A program made the position numbers and the translations under genes. From positions 1,984,001 to 2,048,000 of the forward strand of contig OZ250142.1 in the NCBI GenBank assembly GCA_965237445.1: 64,000 nucleotides of DNA, read 5' to 3'. Source of the stretch: G963668185 sp965237445. Its GTDB lineage: Bacteria > Chloroflexota > Dehalococcoidia > Lucifugimonadales > G963668185. Below are positions 1 to 9,274 of this stretch, piece by piece. Below the pieces are notes generated by a model, which ran no database searches, had not been told where the DNA came from, and was given only the letters and a program-made list of their open reading frames with translations. Each line of letters begins with the position of its first letter. Position 1 is the stretch's first letter.

Positions 1-1
1 G

Positions 2-430
2 GAGGTCCGCGATCTAGAGGCCGAGCTCGAACGACTCACCCGGTCGGCAGCACCAGCCCTGGTCAGCATGTTCGGCATAGGAGCCGACACGGCGGCGACC
101 CTCCTGGTCGTTGCCGGAAGTAATCCTGAACGCCTCCACTCCGAGGCAGCTTTCGCCTCTCTGTGCGGTGTAAGTCCAATACCCGCCTCCTCAGGTAAGA
201 CCAATCGGCACCGGCTAAACAGGGGAGGCGATCGCCAGGCGATCGCAGCTCTGTACCGCATCGTCCTGGTCAGGCTTCGCTACGATAGCCGTACCATCGC
301 ATACAAGGACCGGCGCACAGGAGAGGGACTGTCCAAGACTGAGATCATCCGATGCCTCAAACGCTATGTCGCCCGAGAGGTATTCTCGGCCCTCCGCAAC
401 CGGGTGGAGACAATTCCACTAGCAGCTTGA
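2..430 (+). CDS. IS110-family transposase, C-terminal part (cut by window edge)
   Basis: The frame is open from the first bases of the window, so the N-terminal DEDD catalytic half lies outside. What remains is the C-terminal Transposase_20 (IS116/IS110/IS902) domain: the helix-hairpin-helix-like MFGIGADTAATLLV segment, then FASLCGVSPIPASSGK, then the Arg/Gly-rich NRHRLNRGGDRQAIAALY stretch that holds the conserved serine region of this family, ending with an Arg/Lys-rich helix. IS110 elements lack classical inverted repeats and insert site-specifically. The bases just after the stop (a cttgaag...aggagcatc stretch, 425-450) resemble an IS110 right end. Family assignment is firm. Whether the element is intact cannot be judged here. 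Confidence 0.88.
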   Translation, partial: EVRDLEAELERLTRSAAPALVSMFGIGADTAATLLVVAGSNPERLHSEAAFASLCGVSPIPASSGKTNRHRLNRGGDRQAIAALYRIVLVRLRYDSRTIAYKDRRTGEGLSKTEIIRCLKRYVAREVFSALRNRVETIPLAA

Positions 431-701
431 AGTCTATAGGAGCATCATCTCGAGTGGACCAGATTTTGGGGTCAAGACCAACCCTCTCGGAGTCGAGGCG
501 CAAAGTATCAGATAGGTTTTACATGTTCCTCGCAACAGCAGGATCAACTGCCTCGTTGGACTAAAATAGCGAGGGGTGCAAGGCTTGGGGGCAGGTCAAC
601 ACTACCATCAGGCCGTAATCGCACTGACGTCGCCGGCGATCGGAGTTGATCTGACCTCCAAGTGTTGATTGGATGTCAAATCGCCTTGAATTCACGTATT
701 G

Positions 702-770
702 GAACAAAAATCCCCACCAACAAAAAAAAGCAGCGCCCAAGAATATATTTTTTTATTAAGGACTTTTGAG
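702..770. repeat. A/T-rich diverged repeat, copy 1 of 3
   Basis: An A-rich block (GGAACAAAAA, then CAAAAAAAAG) leads into CGCCCAAGAATATATTTT and ATTAAGG. The same order of motifs recurs at 1751-1820 and 3873-3940. It lies in sequence with no convincing gene. The function is unknown: it could be an element end, a promoter-like site or a terminator remnant. Confidence 0.6.
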
Positions 771-839
771 GCACATAGAGTCCCATTGAAGCAACATAAG
801 GCACCGGTCTGTCGTCCAGCTACCACTGGGCCCAAGCCT

Positions 840-1245
840 TGGTCGAACCTAACGCTCGGCACCCATGTTGAGCCCATCAAGCTCTGTTGACCGACACAGG
901 CAGGAAGTTATCAGCCGCCGGGGTGAACAATCTCTTCGCCGCCAAGCGATGACCACGTTCCAGTATCCGGCCGGCTCGCGGCATAGAGGAGCCCAGCCGC
1001 GTCCCCCGGAAGACTTTATGGGATGACCCAAGCCCATTAACGCAACTGGCCCAGAAGTCTCAATGGGGCCGTTCCGAGACCGTTATGGTCTTTGGGCTGG
1101 CTGGCTGGATTGCGGGTCTCAGTGGGCATTGTGTCGTCCAACTTCCCGCACAGGAACCGCGACAGACGAAGCGCCAGGCGCGTCGCCGCGATGCTGCCAT
1201 TGAATTGGGGACAGGTTCAAGCGCTGGACAGCCCTTCGGGCGAGT
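840..1245. repeat. Diverged long duplication, left copy
   Basis: By eye this stretch aligns collinearly with 3980-4440. Shared blocks include a CACCCATGTTGAGCCC / CCGCCCACGTCGAGCC segment, CATCCGCCGGTGAG-like and CCGTTGAGATG-like segments, CTTCCCGC(A/T)CAGG, and CTATTGAATT(G/A)GGG followed by CAGCCCT(T/G)CGGG. Copy 1 of the A/T-rich repeat precedes it and copy 3 precedes its partner, so both look like parts of one ancestral unit of roughly 600-700 bp. No open frame spans it. Confidence 0.5.
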
Positions 1246-1750
1246 GGTAAAGAGCTTGGGGGCAGGTCACAAGGATGACGACGCCCTCCACACTATGACC
1301 GAGAGGTCTTCGAGCTATGCTGGTCTCGAGCCGATGAGACCTATTCCGCTGAACAGCATGCAACACAGCTCAGGTAAGTTCTCCAGGTGAAGCTACATCT
1401 GTCGCTAGACTAGCTGCGGCTCAACGGACGGATCGAACACAAAACCGACGAGCGCGTAAGACAAATTCGGACATGGAATGACAACCAAGGTCACTCGCGA
1501 CAACGGCAACGTTGACGCTACATTGGACCGGGACGGGATCCGACTTGGCTGCCGGGATTAACTCCGTTACTGCTCCGATCAAGAGTCGGCGAAATTCAAT
1601 ACGGCAAGGAAGGCAGAGGGTACCGTTGCAATCGCAAGTGAGGCCTCAGATCGCCCTCAATGTCGATTTGCCCTAACGCTAACTGCCGCCGGCGAGATTC
1701 TGGCGTTCTTCCGTTGTTAGGTTTCGGAGACACCAAGATTTCAGCCATTC

Positions 1751-1820
1751 GAACAAAAAAAACCAACCCACAAAAAAATTGAACGCCCAAGAATATTCTT
1801 TTTATTATAAGGTTTTCAGG
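1751..1820. repeat. A/T-rich diverged repeat, copy 2 of 3
   Basis: It contains GAACAAAAAAAACC, CAAAAAAATTGAACGCC and AAGAATATTCTTTTTATTATAAGG, in the same motif order as 702-770. The sequence downstream (1820-2150) does not clearly align with the long duplication that follows copies 1 and 3, so this copy may be a partial unit. Nothing else supportable was seen between 1245 and 2150. Confidence 0.55.
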
Positions 1821-2155
1821 TATGAAACCGGTGATGACCGGAGACTCGAACCTCCAGGTTGGAGCCTGTGCTGCTTGGTCGCTCTACACTGCCCGACCGA
1901 GTCCCCTGCGCCTCAATTCACCAGGCCCGCTCGACGCGTCATGCGCGGCCATAGTGGTGTACGTCCATGATGGCCACCAACCAGGCCGCTCCACGACATG
2001 CTGGAGGAAGACGCCATAGTCGCAATGCCCGCACCGTCAGGGTTGCACGGTAATACCCCCACGTACGCAGTCTAATCGACGAATGCCAAGCGGGAGTCGG
2101 ACATCGGCTCCGGTGAGTATGGGCTCCGGCACGAGAGCCGAGCTATCGCCAACGG

Positions 2156-2305
2156 TCAGGCTGTAATTTCACGCTCCCGCACTGGTCCCGGTGTCAGCTC
2201 AAGATCACAATCGTCCAGCACGGCCCAGTCGGCGTTGGCCTCTCGTTCCAACGTCACGATACCTTCGAGAGAAGTGGAAATGAAAGACCGCCAGGCAAAT
2301 GCCAT
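2156..2305 (-). pseudogene. Small relic ORF (49 codons)
   Basis: On the minus strand an ATG at 2305 opens a 49-codon frame (MAFAWRSFISTSLEGIV...) ending in ...DLELTPGPVREREITA at the stop at 2156-2158. Composition is protein-like (TLEREANADWAVLDD). A second minus-strand frame at 2306-2440 (VRLPDVEVELGPALDES...) runs towards it but is offset, suggesting one frameshifted gene. No family is recognised. It is a relic by inference, because neighbouring sequence on both sides is also decayed. Confidence 0.3.
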
Positions 2306-2479
2306 GGATGGGCATCGAGTCGCAGCCCCAGCCGAGAACAGTTACGCATCGAACTCGCCTATCTGACTTCCCCGGGAACGATTCATCCAGGGCAGGCCCT
2401 AACTCCACCTCAACATCAGGCAATCGCACCGTGCGGCGCTTCCGTTCACTGGAGCGGGACTCATTGACCAGATCCCTCT

Positions 2480-2640
2480 CTACTGGTACCGGCCGGCCAC
2501 TGCCTCGAGGTGATCAAGGGCGTAATCCAGCAGATCCCGCACGAGATGGGACTTGCTCCGGGCCAGGAAGCAGACGGCTGCTTTGGCCTGCCACTAGTTC
2601 AGGTTGTCGCCAATCCAGAAGTTGGTCTGCCGCAGCCTGG
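2480..2640 (-). pseudogene. Relic of a small helical protein, possibly ribbon-helix-helix type
   Basis: The minus-strand frame reads FWIGDNLN, then an in-frame TAG at 2594-2596, then WQAKAAVCFLARSKSHLVRD and LLDYALDHLEAV to a stop at 2480-2482. The FLARSKSHLVRDLLDYAL stretch looks like the helix-turn-helix of a ribbon-helix-helix antitoxin, but this is only resemblance. The internal stop and the surrounding debris argue for a pseudogene. Confidence 0.3.
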
Positions 2641-2666
2641 GACCTCCACGCCCCTGTTGAAGTCCC

Positions 2667-2900
2667 TTAACGACTTCTAACAATCCGTTCCTCTCGTTTC
2701 CTTCGTCTCCTCACTGCGTCACGCTTCCGGAGAACTATGTCTCTCAGCATGCGGTCCTGGCTCGGCAGTATCTCCGGGTGTGAATCGACGACCGCGCGGG
2801 GACGGTCGTCGACGTTGCGCCAGACCCTGAACTCCAGGCGGTACCGTGGAGGAAGATTCCAGGTCTCTGCCCTGTGAACACCCGTTGTCGTGCCTCCATG
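2667..2900 (-). pseudogene. C-terminal relic of an unidentified protein
   Basis: The minus-strand frame reads WNLPPRYRLEFRVWRNVDD, RPRAVVDSHPEILPSQDR and a strongly basic tail (RKRDAVRRRRKREERIVRSR), then a TAA at 2667-2669. The amphipathic, basic-tailed composition looks like real coding sequence, but no start codon with a ribosome binding site was found and no family is recognised. Confidence 0.3.
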
Positions 2901-3010
2901 AGTGCATGGACAAACCGCACATAAGTGCCAACTCTACTTCCAGTTCCCTACCGTTTCATGGTCATACCGTGGAAGCAATAGCAACGGAACGCTACGCTAT
3001 TCGTGGGTAG

Positions 3011-3169
3011 TCAACCTTCCGAACGGTTACCGTCCGGAACACGCTCTACCGCATACAGGAAAAACTGGGAGTCAAAAACAAGCAGGAACTCGTGATATGG
3101 GCAGGTCAGAACGGCCTGCTGGACGACGTGGTGGTGGGCAATGACTCTCATCGAATGCCAAGGGAGTGA
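3011..3169 (+). pseudogene. LuxR-type DNA-binding domain relic
   Basis: The frame after a TAG at 3008-3010 encodes RTVTVRNTLYRIQEKLGVKN, then KQELVIWAGQNGLLDDVVVG, and stops at 3167-3169. This matches the second half of a LuxR/GerE helix-turn-helix: the recognition helix TVRNTLYRIQEKLGV followed by the KQELVIWA helix, as found at the C-terminus of NarL/FixJ response regulators. The receiver domain and first helix are absent, so only a broken 3' end of a regulator gene remains. It lies immediately upstream of an hsdR relic. Confidence 0.6.
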
Positions 3170-3295
3170 TGGCCCAGGATAGTCTTTGGGAAGGCCATGG
3201 GGAGATGAGGTGAACTAGGAAAACTCGACAGAGGTTCGGCGGAGGAAGCCAAAAAGAAAAGCTCAACTTGGACCTGGACGCCACCTTCCAGCGGG

Positions 3296-3757
3296 GCTGA
3301 CCGAACTCCAGGTGATGCTGGAGGGAGTGTTCGAGCCGGGCCACCCGAAGGAGCTCGAACTCCCTGGAGGGATTGCGTTGCTAAGGATTACAAAGTCCCC
3401 AGCCACAATTCGAAGACGGTTCTGTCTATCGTCAAAATAGGCCCACCAAGGTGGACTCGACTAAGGTGTATAAAATGTTCTCGGCACTAGGCAGGAACAT
3501 TGTCGCCGTCCCCGAGGCCGCGACTACGATCGCAGCGCTCGACCACCGGCGGGCTCACGTGCCCGAAACCACATCCAAGAACGGTAGCGATAGACGACTT
3601 CCCCGAAGCTTCTATGAAAAATTGCGAAAGAGGCCAACATCAACTTCAACTTCCAGCACCGGGACCGCCACTTTACGGGTCGCTGTCTCCGCAGCGGATA
3701 AAAGTCGACGACAACCTGAAAGACCGCACGGCGCGCACGACCATGCACTGCCTGTGA
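3296..3757 (+). pseudogene. Decayed hsdR (type I restriction R subunit) relic
   Basis: A 28-nt stretch at 3298-3325 is identical to 40848-40875 in the larger hsdR pseudogene and encodes TELQVMLEG. Further fragments follow in the right order but in shifting frames: FEDGS-like (about 3409), RNIVAVPEAA matching RNIVVIADEA (3491), DFPEAS matching DALPNAS, QLQLPAPGPPLYG matching ELQDANTRAVFG (about 3640), and KVDDN...MHC matching SVDDGATVPIYC. About 460 bp correspond to roughly 900 bp of a real gene, so large deletions have occurred. Non-functional. The long identical block suggests descent from, or recombination with, the same gene family as the 40 kb copy. Confidence 0.65.
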
Positions 3758-3872
3758 TGTTGGGGTCAAAAACTGCCATCAGACCCACTTTCCTATGATG
3801 TCAACTGGGATCGGATCCGAACTGATGACCGACGATCAATTTGGATGACGAAGCGACTGAAGTTCACAATTT

Positions 3873-3940
3873 TGAGTCAAAAAACTCGGGTGTAAAAAAC
3901 TGGAACGCCACGAATATATTTTTATATACAAGATAAACAG
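3873..3940. repeat. A/T-rich diverged repeat, copy 3 of 3
   Basis: It contains GTCAAAAAACTC, GTAAAAAACTGGAACGCC and ACGAATATATTTTTATATAC, the same motif order as copies 1 and 2. It lies at the left boundary of the right copy of the long duplication. Confidence 0.5.
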
Positions 3941-3979
3941 CTCGAAAAACACCTCTTGAGACTACTTGGGAAACCAATG

Positions 3980-4440
3980 CGTCGTTGACCTCGCACGTAG
4001 ACTCCGCGGCTGTTCGGCAGAGCATGCACCGCCCACGTCGAGCCGCACAGTCTGTGTTGACGAGCGCGACCGGGCAATCCTCATCCGCCGGTGAGAAGTA
4101 TCCCTAAGCTGCCAGGCAATGATCGAAGTCCTGACCAGGGCCAGCTCCCGGCTTGGCTTGTCGCTGCTCCTCTGCCCGAAGTTCACGGGTTAGCCACAGG
4201 CACGTGAACGCCCTGCAGCGGGTCCAGGAGCTTCTATGAGGCCATCCCGAGGCCGTTGAGATGCTGGACTGCGGTCAGACGGATTTGCGTGGCTCTGCGG
4301 GCGTTCTGTCGTCTTTCTTCCCGCTCAGGCACCGCGGCACGCGAGGCTCTCGTCGCGCCTGCACGGTGCTACTATTGAATTAGGGCTTCTGCAGCTTGGC
4401 AGCCCTGCGGGGCGTCTTGACAGGGCGGACGCCGTTTCCC
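3980..4440. repeat. Diverged long duplication, right copy
   Basis: This is collinear by eye with 840-1245 (shared blocks are listed there). It contains no credible ORF. Nothing else supportable was seen between 4440 and the start of the next gene at 4581. Confidence 0.5.
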
Positions 4441-4580
4441 GTCTCAACGAGTGGGCTCCGATCTACCAGCGACGACGACGGCGCACCTACGTGGAGATTG
4501 CTGACTGGAGAAGGGCCGTCCAAACGTGACGTTTGCGCGATGGAAGACGTGAGTGCCAAGTTGGATTGAGGAGCTGGCAA

Positions 4581-5489
4581 ATGAGATTGACGGCGACGGG
4601 TATCACCAAGTTAGCTGCCTACTTGCATCGGCTTACGGATACGCGCGTGCAGGTCATAGGAGAACTCGCCCGAGATCCAAAGGGCGCCGGCGCCGGCGGT
4701 CCCAGCATGCAGGATGCGCTTGATCGCCTTGAACGGGCCAAGGAGCTGGGGGATAGGGAAGCTGAGGACGAGGCCGAACTGAACCTCGTAAGAGCAGAGA
4801 TGAGAGGGTGGTGGCCGGACTTTCCCGCACGCTGCCTCTTAGAGGACCTCTACCGGCGGGCCGACCGGCGGAAGGCGGGAAGGGGCTCTGACGATAGCAG
4901 ACGTCGACCCGACCGTTCGGAGGGCATCAAGGTTGCGACGCATCTACTAGCCGAGGTTCAGGGCAAGGGCGGGCTGGACTCTGAAAGAGAGTCCAGGGAC
5001 GTCGCGGTAGCTCTGGCACAAGACTGGCTGTCCCTTCCTGAGCAGAGTCAGGCCCGTGCGCTGGAGAAATACATCGAGAAGTCTGAGACCAGTCGCGCCT
5101 TCTTCGATGCCCTAAATCGCATTGAAGGGATCATCATTCGCTGTGGGGAGAGCCCGCCCTTCTCGCTCAAAATGTGGAGTATGGAATGTTACGAGGGGCT
5201 CAGGAGCCGTCCGCCCTTAGCGGACCTCCCGGCCTATCGCCCGGTCAACCCGGCTCACCTTGAGCGCGACTACCAGGTAATCTTCACATTGAAGATCCTT
5301 CGCGAGGTCGGAGTGCCGCCCTACGGCAACCCGGTTTCCGGCTGTAGAATCGTGGCCGATGTGCTGGGTCTCTCCGAAGAGTCCGTGAAAGGCATTTGGA
5401 AAGTGCGCAACTCCCTTGTGTCCATGCTGCGAAGACACCTGGAGGCCGTCCCCGAGCGCTCAGAGCTTGAATATGATCCCGAGGCCTGA
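4581..5489 (+). CDS. Hypothetical protein of the integrase island
   Basis: 302 residues starting MRLTATGITKLAAYLHRLT. The ATG at 4581 was chosen over one 16 codons upstream because GAGGAG (about 4569-4574) sits at proper spacing. Residues about 50-75 form a highly charged Glu/Lys/Asp helix that could be a coiled coil. Residues about 100-120 are Arg/Asp-rich. A C-terminal segment (GCRIVADVLGLSEESVKGIW) resembles a sigma-region-4-like helix-turn-helix. No signal peptide, membrane segment or recognised family was found. It is the only long intact frame between the IS110 end and the AlpA-integrase pair, so it is probably island cargo. A DNA-binding role is a guess from the HTH-like segment. Confidence 0.75.
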   Translation: MRLTATGITKLAAYLHRLTDTRVQVIGELARDPKGAGAGGPSMQDALDRLERAKELGDREAEDEAELNLVRAEMRGWWPDFPARCLLEDLYRRADRRKAGRGSDDSRRRPDRSEGIKVATHLLAEVQGKGGLDSERESRDVAVALAQDWLSLPEQSQARALEKYIEKSETSRAFFDALNRIEGIIIRCGESPPFSLKMWSMECYEGLRSRPPLADLPAYRPVNPAHLERDYQVIFTLKILREVGVPPYGNPVSGCRIVADVLGLSEESVKGIWKVRNSLVSMLRRHLEAVPERSELEYDPEA

Positions 5490-5765
5490 GCAAAGGTAGA
5501 ACAGCCCTCACACACGGTCCCCTGCTCTCGTCGGCAAGAGGCCGCGATCCACGGCGCCCCGCCACACCAGTGTGCGTGCGCGAGTTCATGATCCGGTGTT
5601 CGCAGCAGGCCGGACGAAAGAGGCCGTTGTCTCACACAAAATGGCAATCCCCGGTGAGGCAATTTCAGGCCCAATTACTTTTTTACCACCTCTGGGTCTG
5701 CGAGCCGGTCTACGCTTCTTGTGCTGGGACGTTGATGCGTCTCCAGACACTCTGGGAGGTGGACC

Positions 5766-5963
5766 ATGAAGGACAAACTGCTACGTCGACATGAGGTCGA
5801 GATACTCACTGGATTGAGCCGGTCGTCGATATACCGGAAGATTCAGCACGGAGACTTTCCGAGGCCCGTCAGGGTTGGTACTACCGCAGTCAGATGGAAG
5901 GCGAGTGATGTCAATACGTGGATAGAGTCGCGGCCCGTGGCAGATGGTGAACCCCCCAGTTGA
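5766..5963 (+). CDS. AlpA-family excisionase/transcription regulator
   Basis: A 65-residue protein, essentially one winged-helix/MerR-like HTH: KLLRRHEVEILTGLSRSSIY forms the helix-turn-helix, then RKIQHGDFPRPVRVGTTAVR and WKASDVNTWIESRP, the typical AlpA (phage P4 regulator) signature. GGGAGGTGG at 5753-5761 is a good ribosome binding site for the ATG. Proteins of this family act as excisionases or activate integrase expression in P4-like islands. Here it converges on the integrase gene with only 14 bp between the two stops, which supports that role. Nothing is visibly damaged. Confidence 0.9.
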   Translation: MKDKLLRRHEVEILTGLSRSSIYRKIQHGDFPRPVRVGTTAVRWKASDVNTWIESRPVADGEPPS

Positions 5964-5977
5964 GTCTCTTCTCGAGG

Positions 5978-7126
5978 TCAGCAGGTCAGATAGTCCGCCC
6001 ACTGCTGCATCAGCACCCTGCGCCGGTCGAACAGATCGGACCTCGCGTAGGCCTGCTCGACGCTGCCGCCAAGCTGGTGCGCCAACGCCGCCTCTCCGAC
6101 CTCCCAGGACGTGTTCGTCCGTTCCATCGTCCATGTCTTGAACGACGTCCTGAATCCGTGCACCGTCGCCCGGTCAGAAAGGCCGTTCACTCGAAGGACC
6201 TTCGTAAGCGTCATGTCGCTCAGTATCCTGCCGGGGCGCAGAGAAGATGGGAAGCAGAGCCCGGACCCGTCTTCAAGCTCTTGAGCCAGCGTCAACACTT
6301 CAAGGGCCTGATCGCTCAGGGGTACCCGGTGCTCGACGCCTGCCTTCATGCGCGAGCCGGGTATCGTCCACGCAGCGTCGCCAAGATCGATCTCGGCCCA
6401 TGTCGCCCCTCTGGCCTCTCCGGACCGCGCCGCCGTAAACACCAGAAACTTCAGACAGTGCTTCGAAGCTGGCGATGTCTGCGACTCGACTACGGTGTTG
6501 AGTGCCGCACTCACCTCAGCGTACGGAAGCGCCCGGAGGTGTGCCTTGACCTTCGGCATGGACGGCAGGGCTCCGTCTATGGCTTCCCCCGCAGGGTTGA
6601 CCTCGATCAGCTCGTTCGCCATCGCCCATCTGAAGATCGTTCGCATCCTCTGCCGAACACGCCGAGCTGTCTCGGGCCGTGTCGACCATATGGGCGTCAG
6701 CACGCCCAGCACGTCGGCGCGGGTTATCGCGTCGATCTGCTTGTCGCCGATCTTGGGGAATGCGTGCCGCTCCAGGGTCTGAATCCAAGCTCGGATGTGG
6801 CTTCCGTTGCGCCAGCGCGGCTTGTTGGCTTCATGGACCGCACGGGCGGCCTCGCCGAACGTGGGCTTGGCGGGCCTCCGTTTATCGGCCACGGGGTCTC
6901 TCCCGTTGCCGATCGCCTCGCGGTTGTCGGAGGCGCGCTTCCTCGCCTGCGCCAGCGACACGGTCGGATACCCGCCCAGACCGATGTCGCGCCTTCGACC
7001 GCCGACGGTTATCCTCTGGACCCAACTCTTGCCGCCCGTCTTGCTGATGTAGAGGTGCAGGCCCGCGCCGTCCGAGTAGCGTCCGGGGTCCCTGACAGCC
7101 TTTACCCTTGTCGCAGATAGCTTCAC
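5978..7126 (-). CDS. Tyrosine site-specific integrase (P4/DUF4102 type)
   Basis: About 382 residues. The N-terminal DUF4102 arm-binding domain (MKLSATRVKAV, PGRYSDGAGLHL, YPTVSLAQARKRA) is followed by a SAM-like core-binding domain and the catalytic domain. Catalytic residues are visible: Arg in TAARSGEARG, Lys in SRMKAGVEHR, His-x-x-Arg in VHGFRTSFKTW, a second His in ALAHQLG and the nucleophilic Tyr in AYARSDLF. GTG at 7126 is preferred over GTG at 7132 because the GGAGGG motif is then correctly spaced, and homologues begin MKL. The gene ends towards the AlpA gene, and its 5' end lies 195 bp from tRNA-Ala, so integration at the tRNA 3' end is the likely mode. Confidence 0.93.
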   Translation of the reverse strand: MKLSATRVKAVRDPGRYSDGAGLHLYISKTGGKSWVQRITVGGRRRDIGLGGYPTVSLAQARKRASDNREAIGNGRDPVADKRRPAKPTFGEAARAVHEANKPRWRNGSHIRAWIQTLERHAFPKIGDKQIDAITRADVLGVLTPIWSTRPETARRVRQRMRTIFRWAMANELIEVNPAGEAIDGALPSMPKVKAHLRALPYAEVSAALNTVVESQTSPASKHCLKFLVFTAARSGEARGATWAEIDLGDAAWTIPGSRMKAGVEHRVPLSDQALEVLTLAQELEDGSGLCFPSSLRPGRILSDMTLTKVLRVNGLSDRATVHGFRTSFKTWTMERTNTSWEVGEAALAHQLGGSVEQAYARSDLFDRRRVLMQQWADYLTC

Positions 7127-7320
7127 AGGCACATCCCTCCGTAAGAAAGCCTTCCCACAAAACTTACCACAGTTGTTGCGGGATAACCAGGGATGCGGGG
7201 GGACTGGGTGGGAGGTTTGAGACGGCTAATTCAGTCGTTGATGATACCCAATCCAGCTATAAATAGAAGCTTGTTGAGACTTGAAGGCACGGGCTAGGAA
7301 CGGATGGGAAAAGAGTGTGG

Positions 7321-7396
<76 letters not shown>

Positions 7397-7628
7397 ACGA
7401 GGGTACAACCTCGGAATTGTAGTCACCGTTGGAATCGAGTGTCAACGACCCGGTAACGTCTCTCCCGGACCCAACTACTGTGACCTGCAGAGCATTGCCA
7501 CCCTTGCCGCTGGGTCCGCATTAAAGGTCTAGATCGGGCATCAAATTGACCGGCACAGGCCCGATATCTAGAATGCGTCTAGATCATAAGACTGTACCTA
7601 TGTGTCGAGACGAGCAGGAGACTCACAA

Positions 7629-9155
7629 ATGAGAAGTCCTTGTCTTCCCTACACATTGGTAATCATAACTTCCCTGTTGTTGGTGCTGGGGATTGCGGTA
7701 TACGGCGGCGACGAGGATGAGCCTTTGGCAGTCGTCACAACGCCTGATCCAACCCCTACAGCAGTGCCAACCACGGTTGCTGAGGTTACTCCCACTGAAC
7801 AACCGGCCACACCTGAGGCAGCAACTCCTTCACCTGAAGCAACGCAGGCCATCCCTAATGAGGCGGACAACCTTGCCCAGTACGCTGCTGAGCACGCTGG
7901 CGGACCGGGGGCCACATTCGTTGGCGACCCCATGCAGCTGGTCGGTCTGCCCCCGCACGAGGGTCTGATGTTCGAGGCGTCCGAAGAGCAGTACCTCCAG
8001 GGGGCCACGGCCTCGCTGATTTGCGTCGCGCCAATGGGAATTCCGGGCCATACGTTTATCTACACAAGCGACTACTACCAAGGCCTGATCGAGAAGGCCA
8101 ACCTGACCAACCCCACAGAGCTGACCTCTTCTGGCGAGAGCATCGATATCCAGCATACTTGCATAGACCGCAATCTGCCGACTTGTGTGCTGATTCAAGC
8201 CTAGTGGGCCCCCAATCTGGCGGAGCGAACGAACGGCCAAGTCAAGCTCTCCGTCGTCTCGTTTGTCGAACTGGGATTGTCAGAGCCGGAGACTCTGGAA
8301 CAGGTGGGCAATGGCACCCTGGACATGGTGAACATCTTCACAGGCTACATTGCGGGAGTACTGCCCGCTCTGGAGGTGCAGTCCCTTTGAGGTACGGTCA
8401 GGACTGGTAGTCCTCCTATCTAGTGCTGACCGATCTTGCGCCGGATATTGTCCGCATCATGCTCGATGCAACTGGCGGCAGCCACGTCCTGAACCGCAAC
8501 TGGTTCGCCGGGTCAGACCAATGGTTCTTTAGCAAAAAAGGCCGTTCTGACCCTGGAGGACTTCAAGGGCCTGAAGATTCGCTCCCATTCCTCTTCCTTG
8601 TCGGACTTCCTGACCGGCATGGGGGCTGAACCCGTGTTCCTGGGTCCGGCGGAGATCTACACTCGCCTGGAGCGCGGTTTCGTCGATGCGGCGGCAACCA
8701 CCGGCTTCCTAGCAATATCGGACCGACTGTATGAAGTGACGGATTATATGAACGGACCGTTGATCGTTTTTGGGTACACCAACAACGTTATTAACAAGGA
8801 CGTGTGGGACAAGATACCTGCCGACCTTCAGCAGATCATCGTGGAGGAAGGGGCCAAGACCGAACTGGAAGCGCTTAGGCTCGCACCATTCCAGAACCTC
8901 GTCGCGCCGCAGATAAATCAGGCCCTTGGACTGGAAGCGGTACCGTTCTCTGAAGATATCCTCAGCCACATACAGACCGTTGTAGTGCCCGAGTACGTGC
9001 TACCCGGCTGGCTGCAACGCATTGGGTTTCCGGGCAAGGGCGAGGAGATAGTAGCGGCTTACAATGAAAAGGTAAGTCCTTACAACGGGCTTTGGATCAA
9101 CGACGACGGTTCCATCAAGGAGGTCCCAATCACCAAGGGGCCGAGGGCGCAGTAA
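7629..9155 (+). pseudogene. dctP: TRAP transporter substrate-binding protein DctP, multiply disrupted
   Basis: Homology runs through the whole stretch but the frame is broken repeatedly. The ATG at 7629 has AGGAG upstream and encodes a hydrophobic N-terminus and a Thr/Pro linker, then ELTSSGESIDIQHTC. An in-frame TAG (8202-8204) interrupts IQA-WAPNLAERTNGQ. A TGA (8388-8390) replaces an expected Trp after EVQSL. A one-base deletion nearby shifts the frame, followed by another TAG in DW-SSYLVLTDLAPD. An extra A in the run near 8530 shifts it again. The rest (VLTLEDFKGLKIRSHS, GAEPVFLGPAEIYT, ERGFVDAAATTGFL, to 9155) is a normal DctP C-terminal half. DctP proteins bind organic acids in the periplasm and hand them to DctQM. 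This one cannot be made. Confidence 0.85.
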
Positions 9156-9274
9156 TGCCGACGCTGTTTCGCATGAAGCGAGAGGATCGCCCCGCTACGA
9201 CTGCGGGCCTTCGTAGAGGCCCGCCTGAGTTGGACGCTGCTGCAACGTACATCTCCTGAGTTGGTGGTCGTCGA

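Noticed and set aside
1828..1905. tRNA-like stretch on the minus strand (GGTTCGAGTCTC T-loop, CTCCAAC loop, TAGAGC motif)
   Set aside because: The acceptor arms do not pair, the T-stem is out of register and the spacing between D-arm and anticodon arm is too long, so no cloverleaf forms. At most it is debris of a tRNA-derived sequence.
2299..2670. 123-codon plus-strand ORF in the decayed island region
   Set aside because: Ser/Arg/Pro-rich with no motif. The opposite strand has more protein-like short frames, so this is a shadow.
5960..7120. Long plus-strand ORF (386 codons) opposite the integrase
   Set aside because: It is the antisense shadow of the integrase gene, Arg/Pro-rich without motifs.
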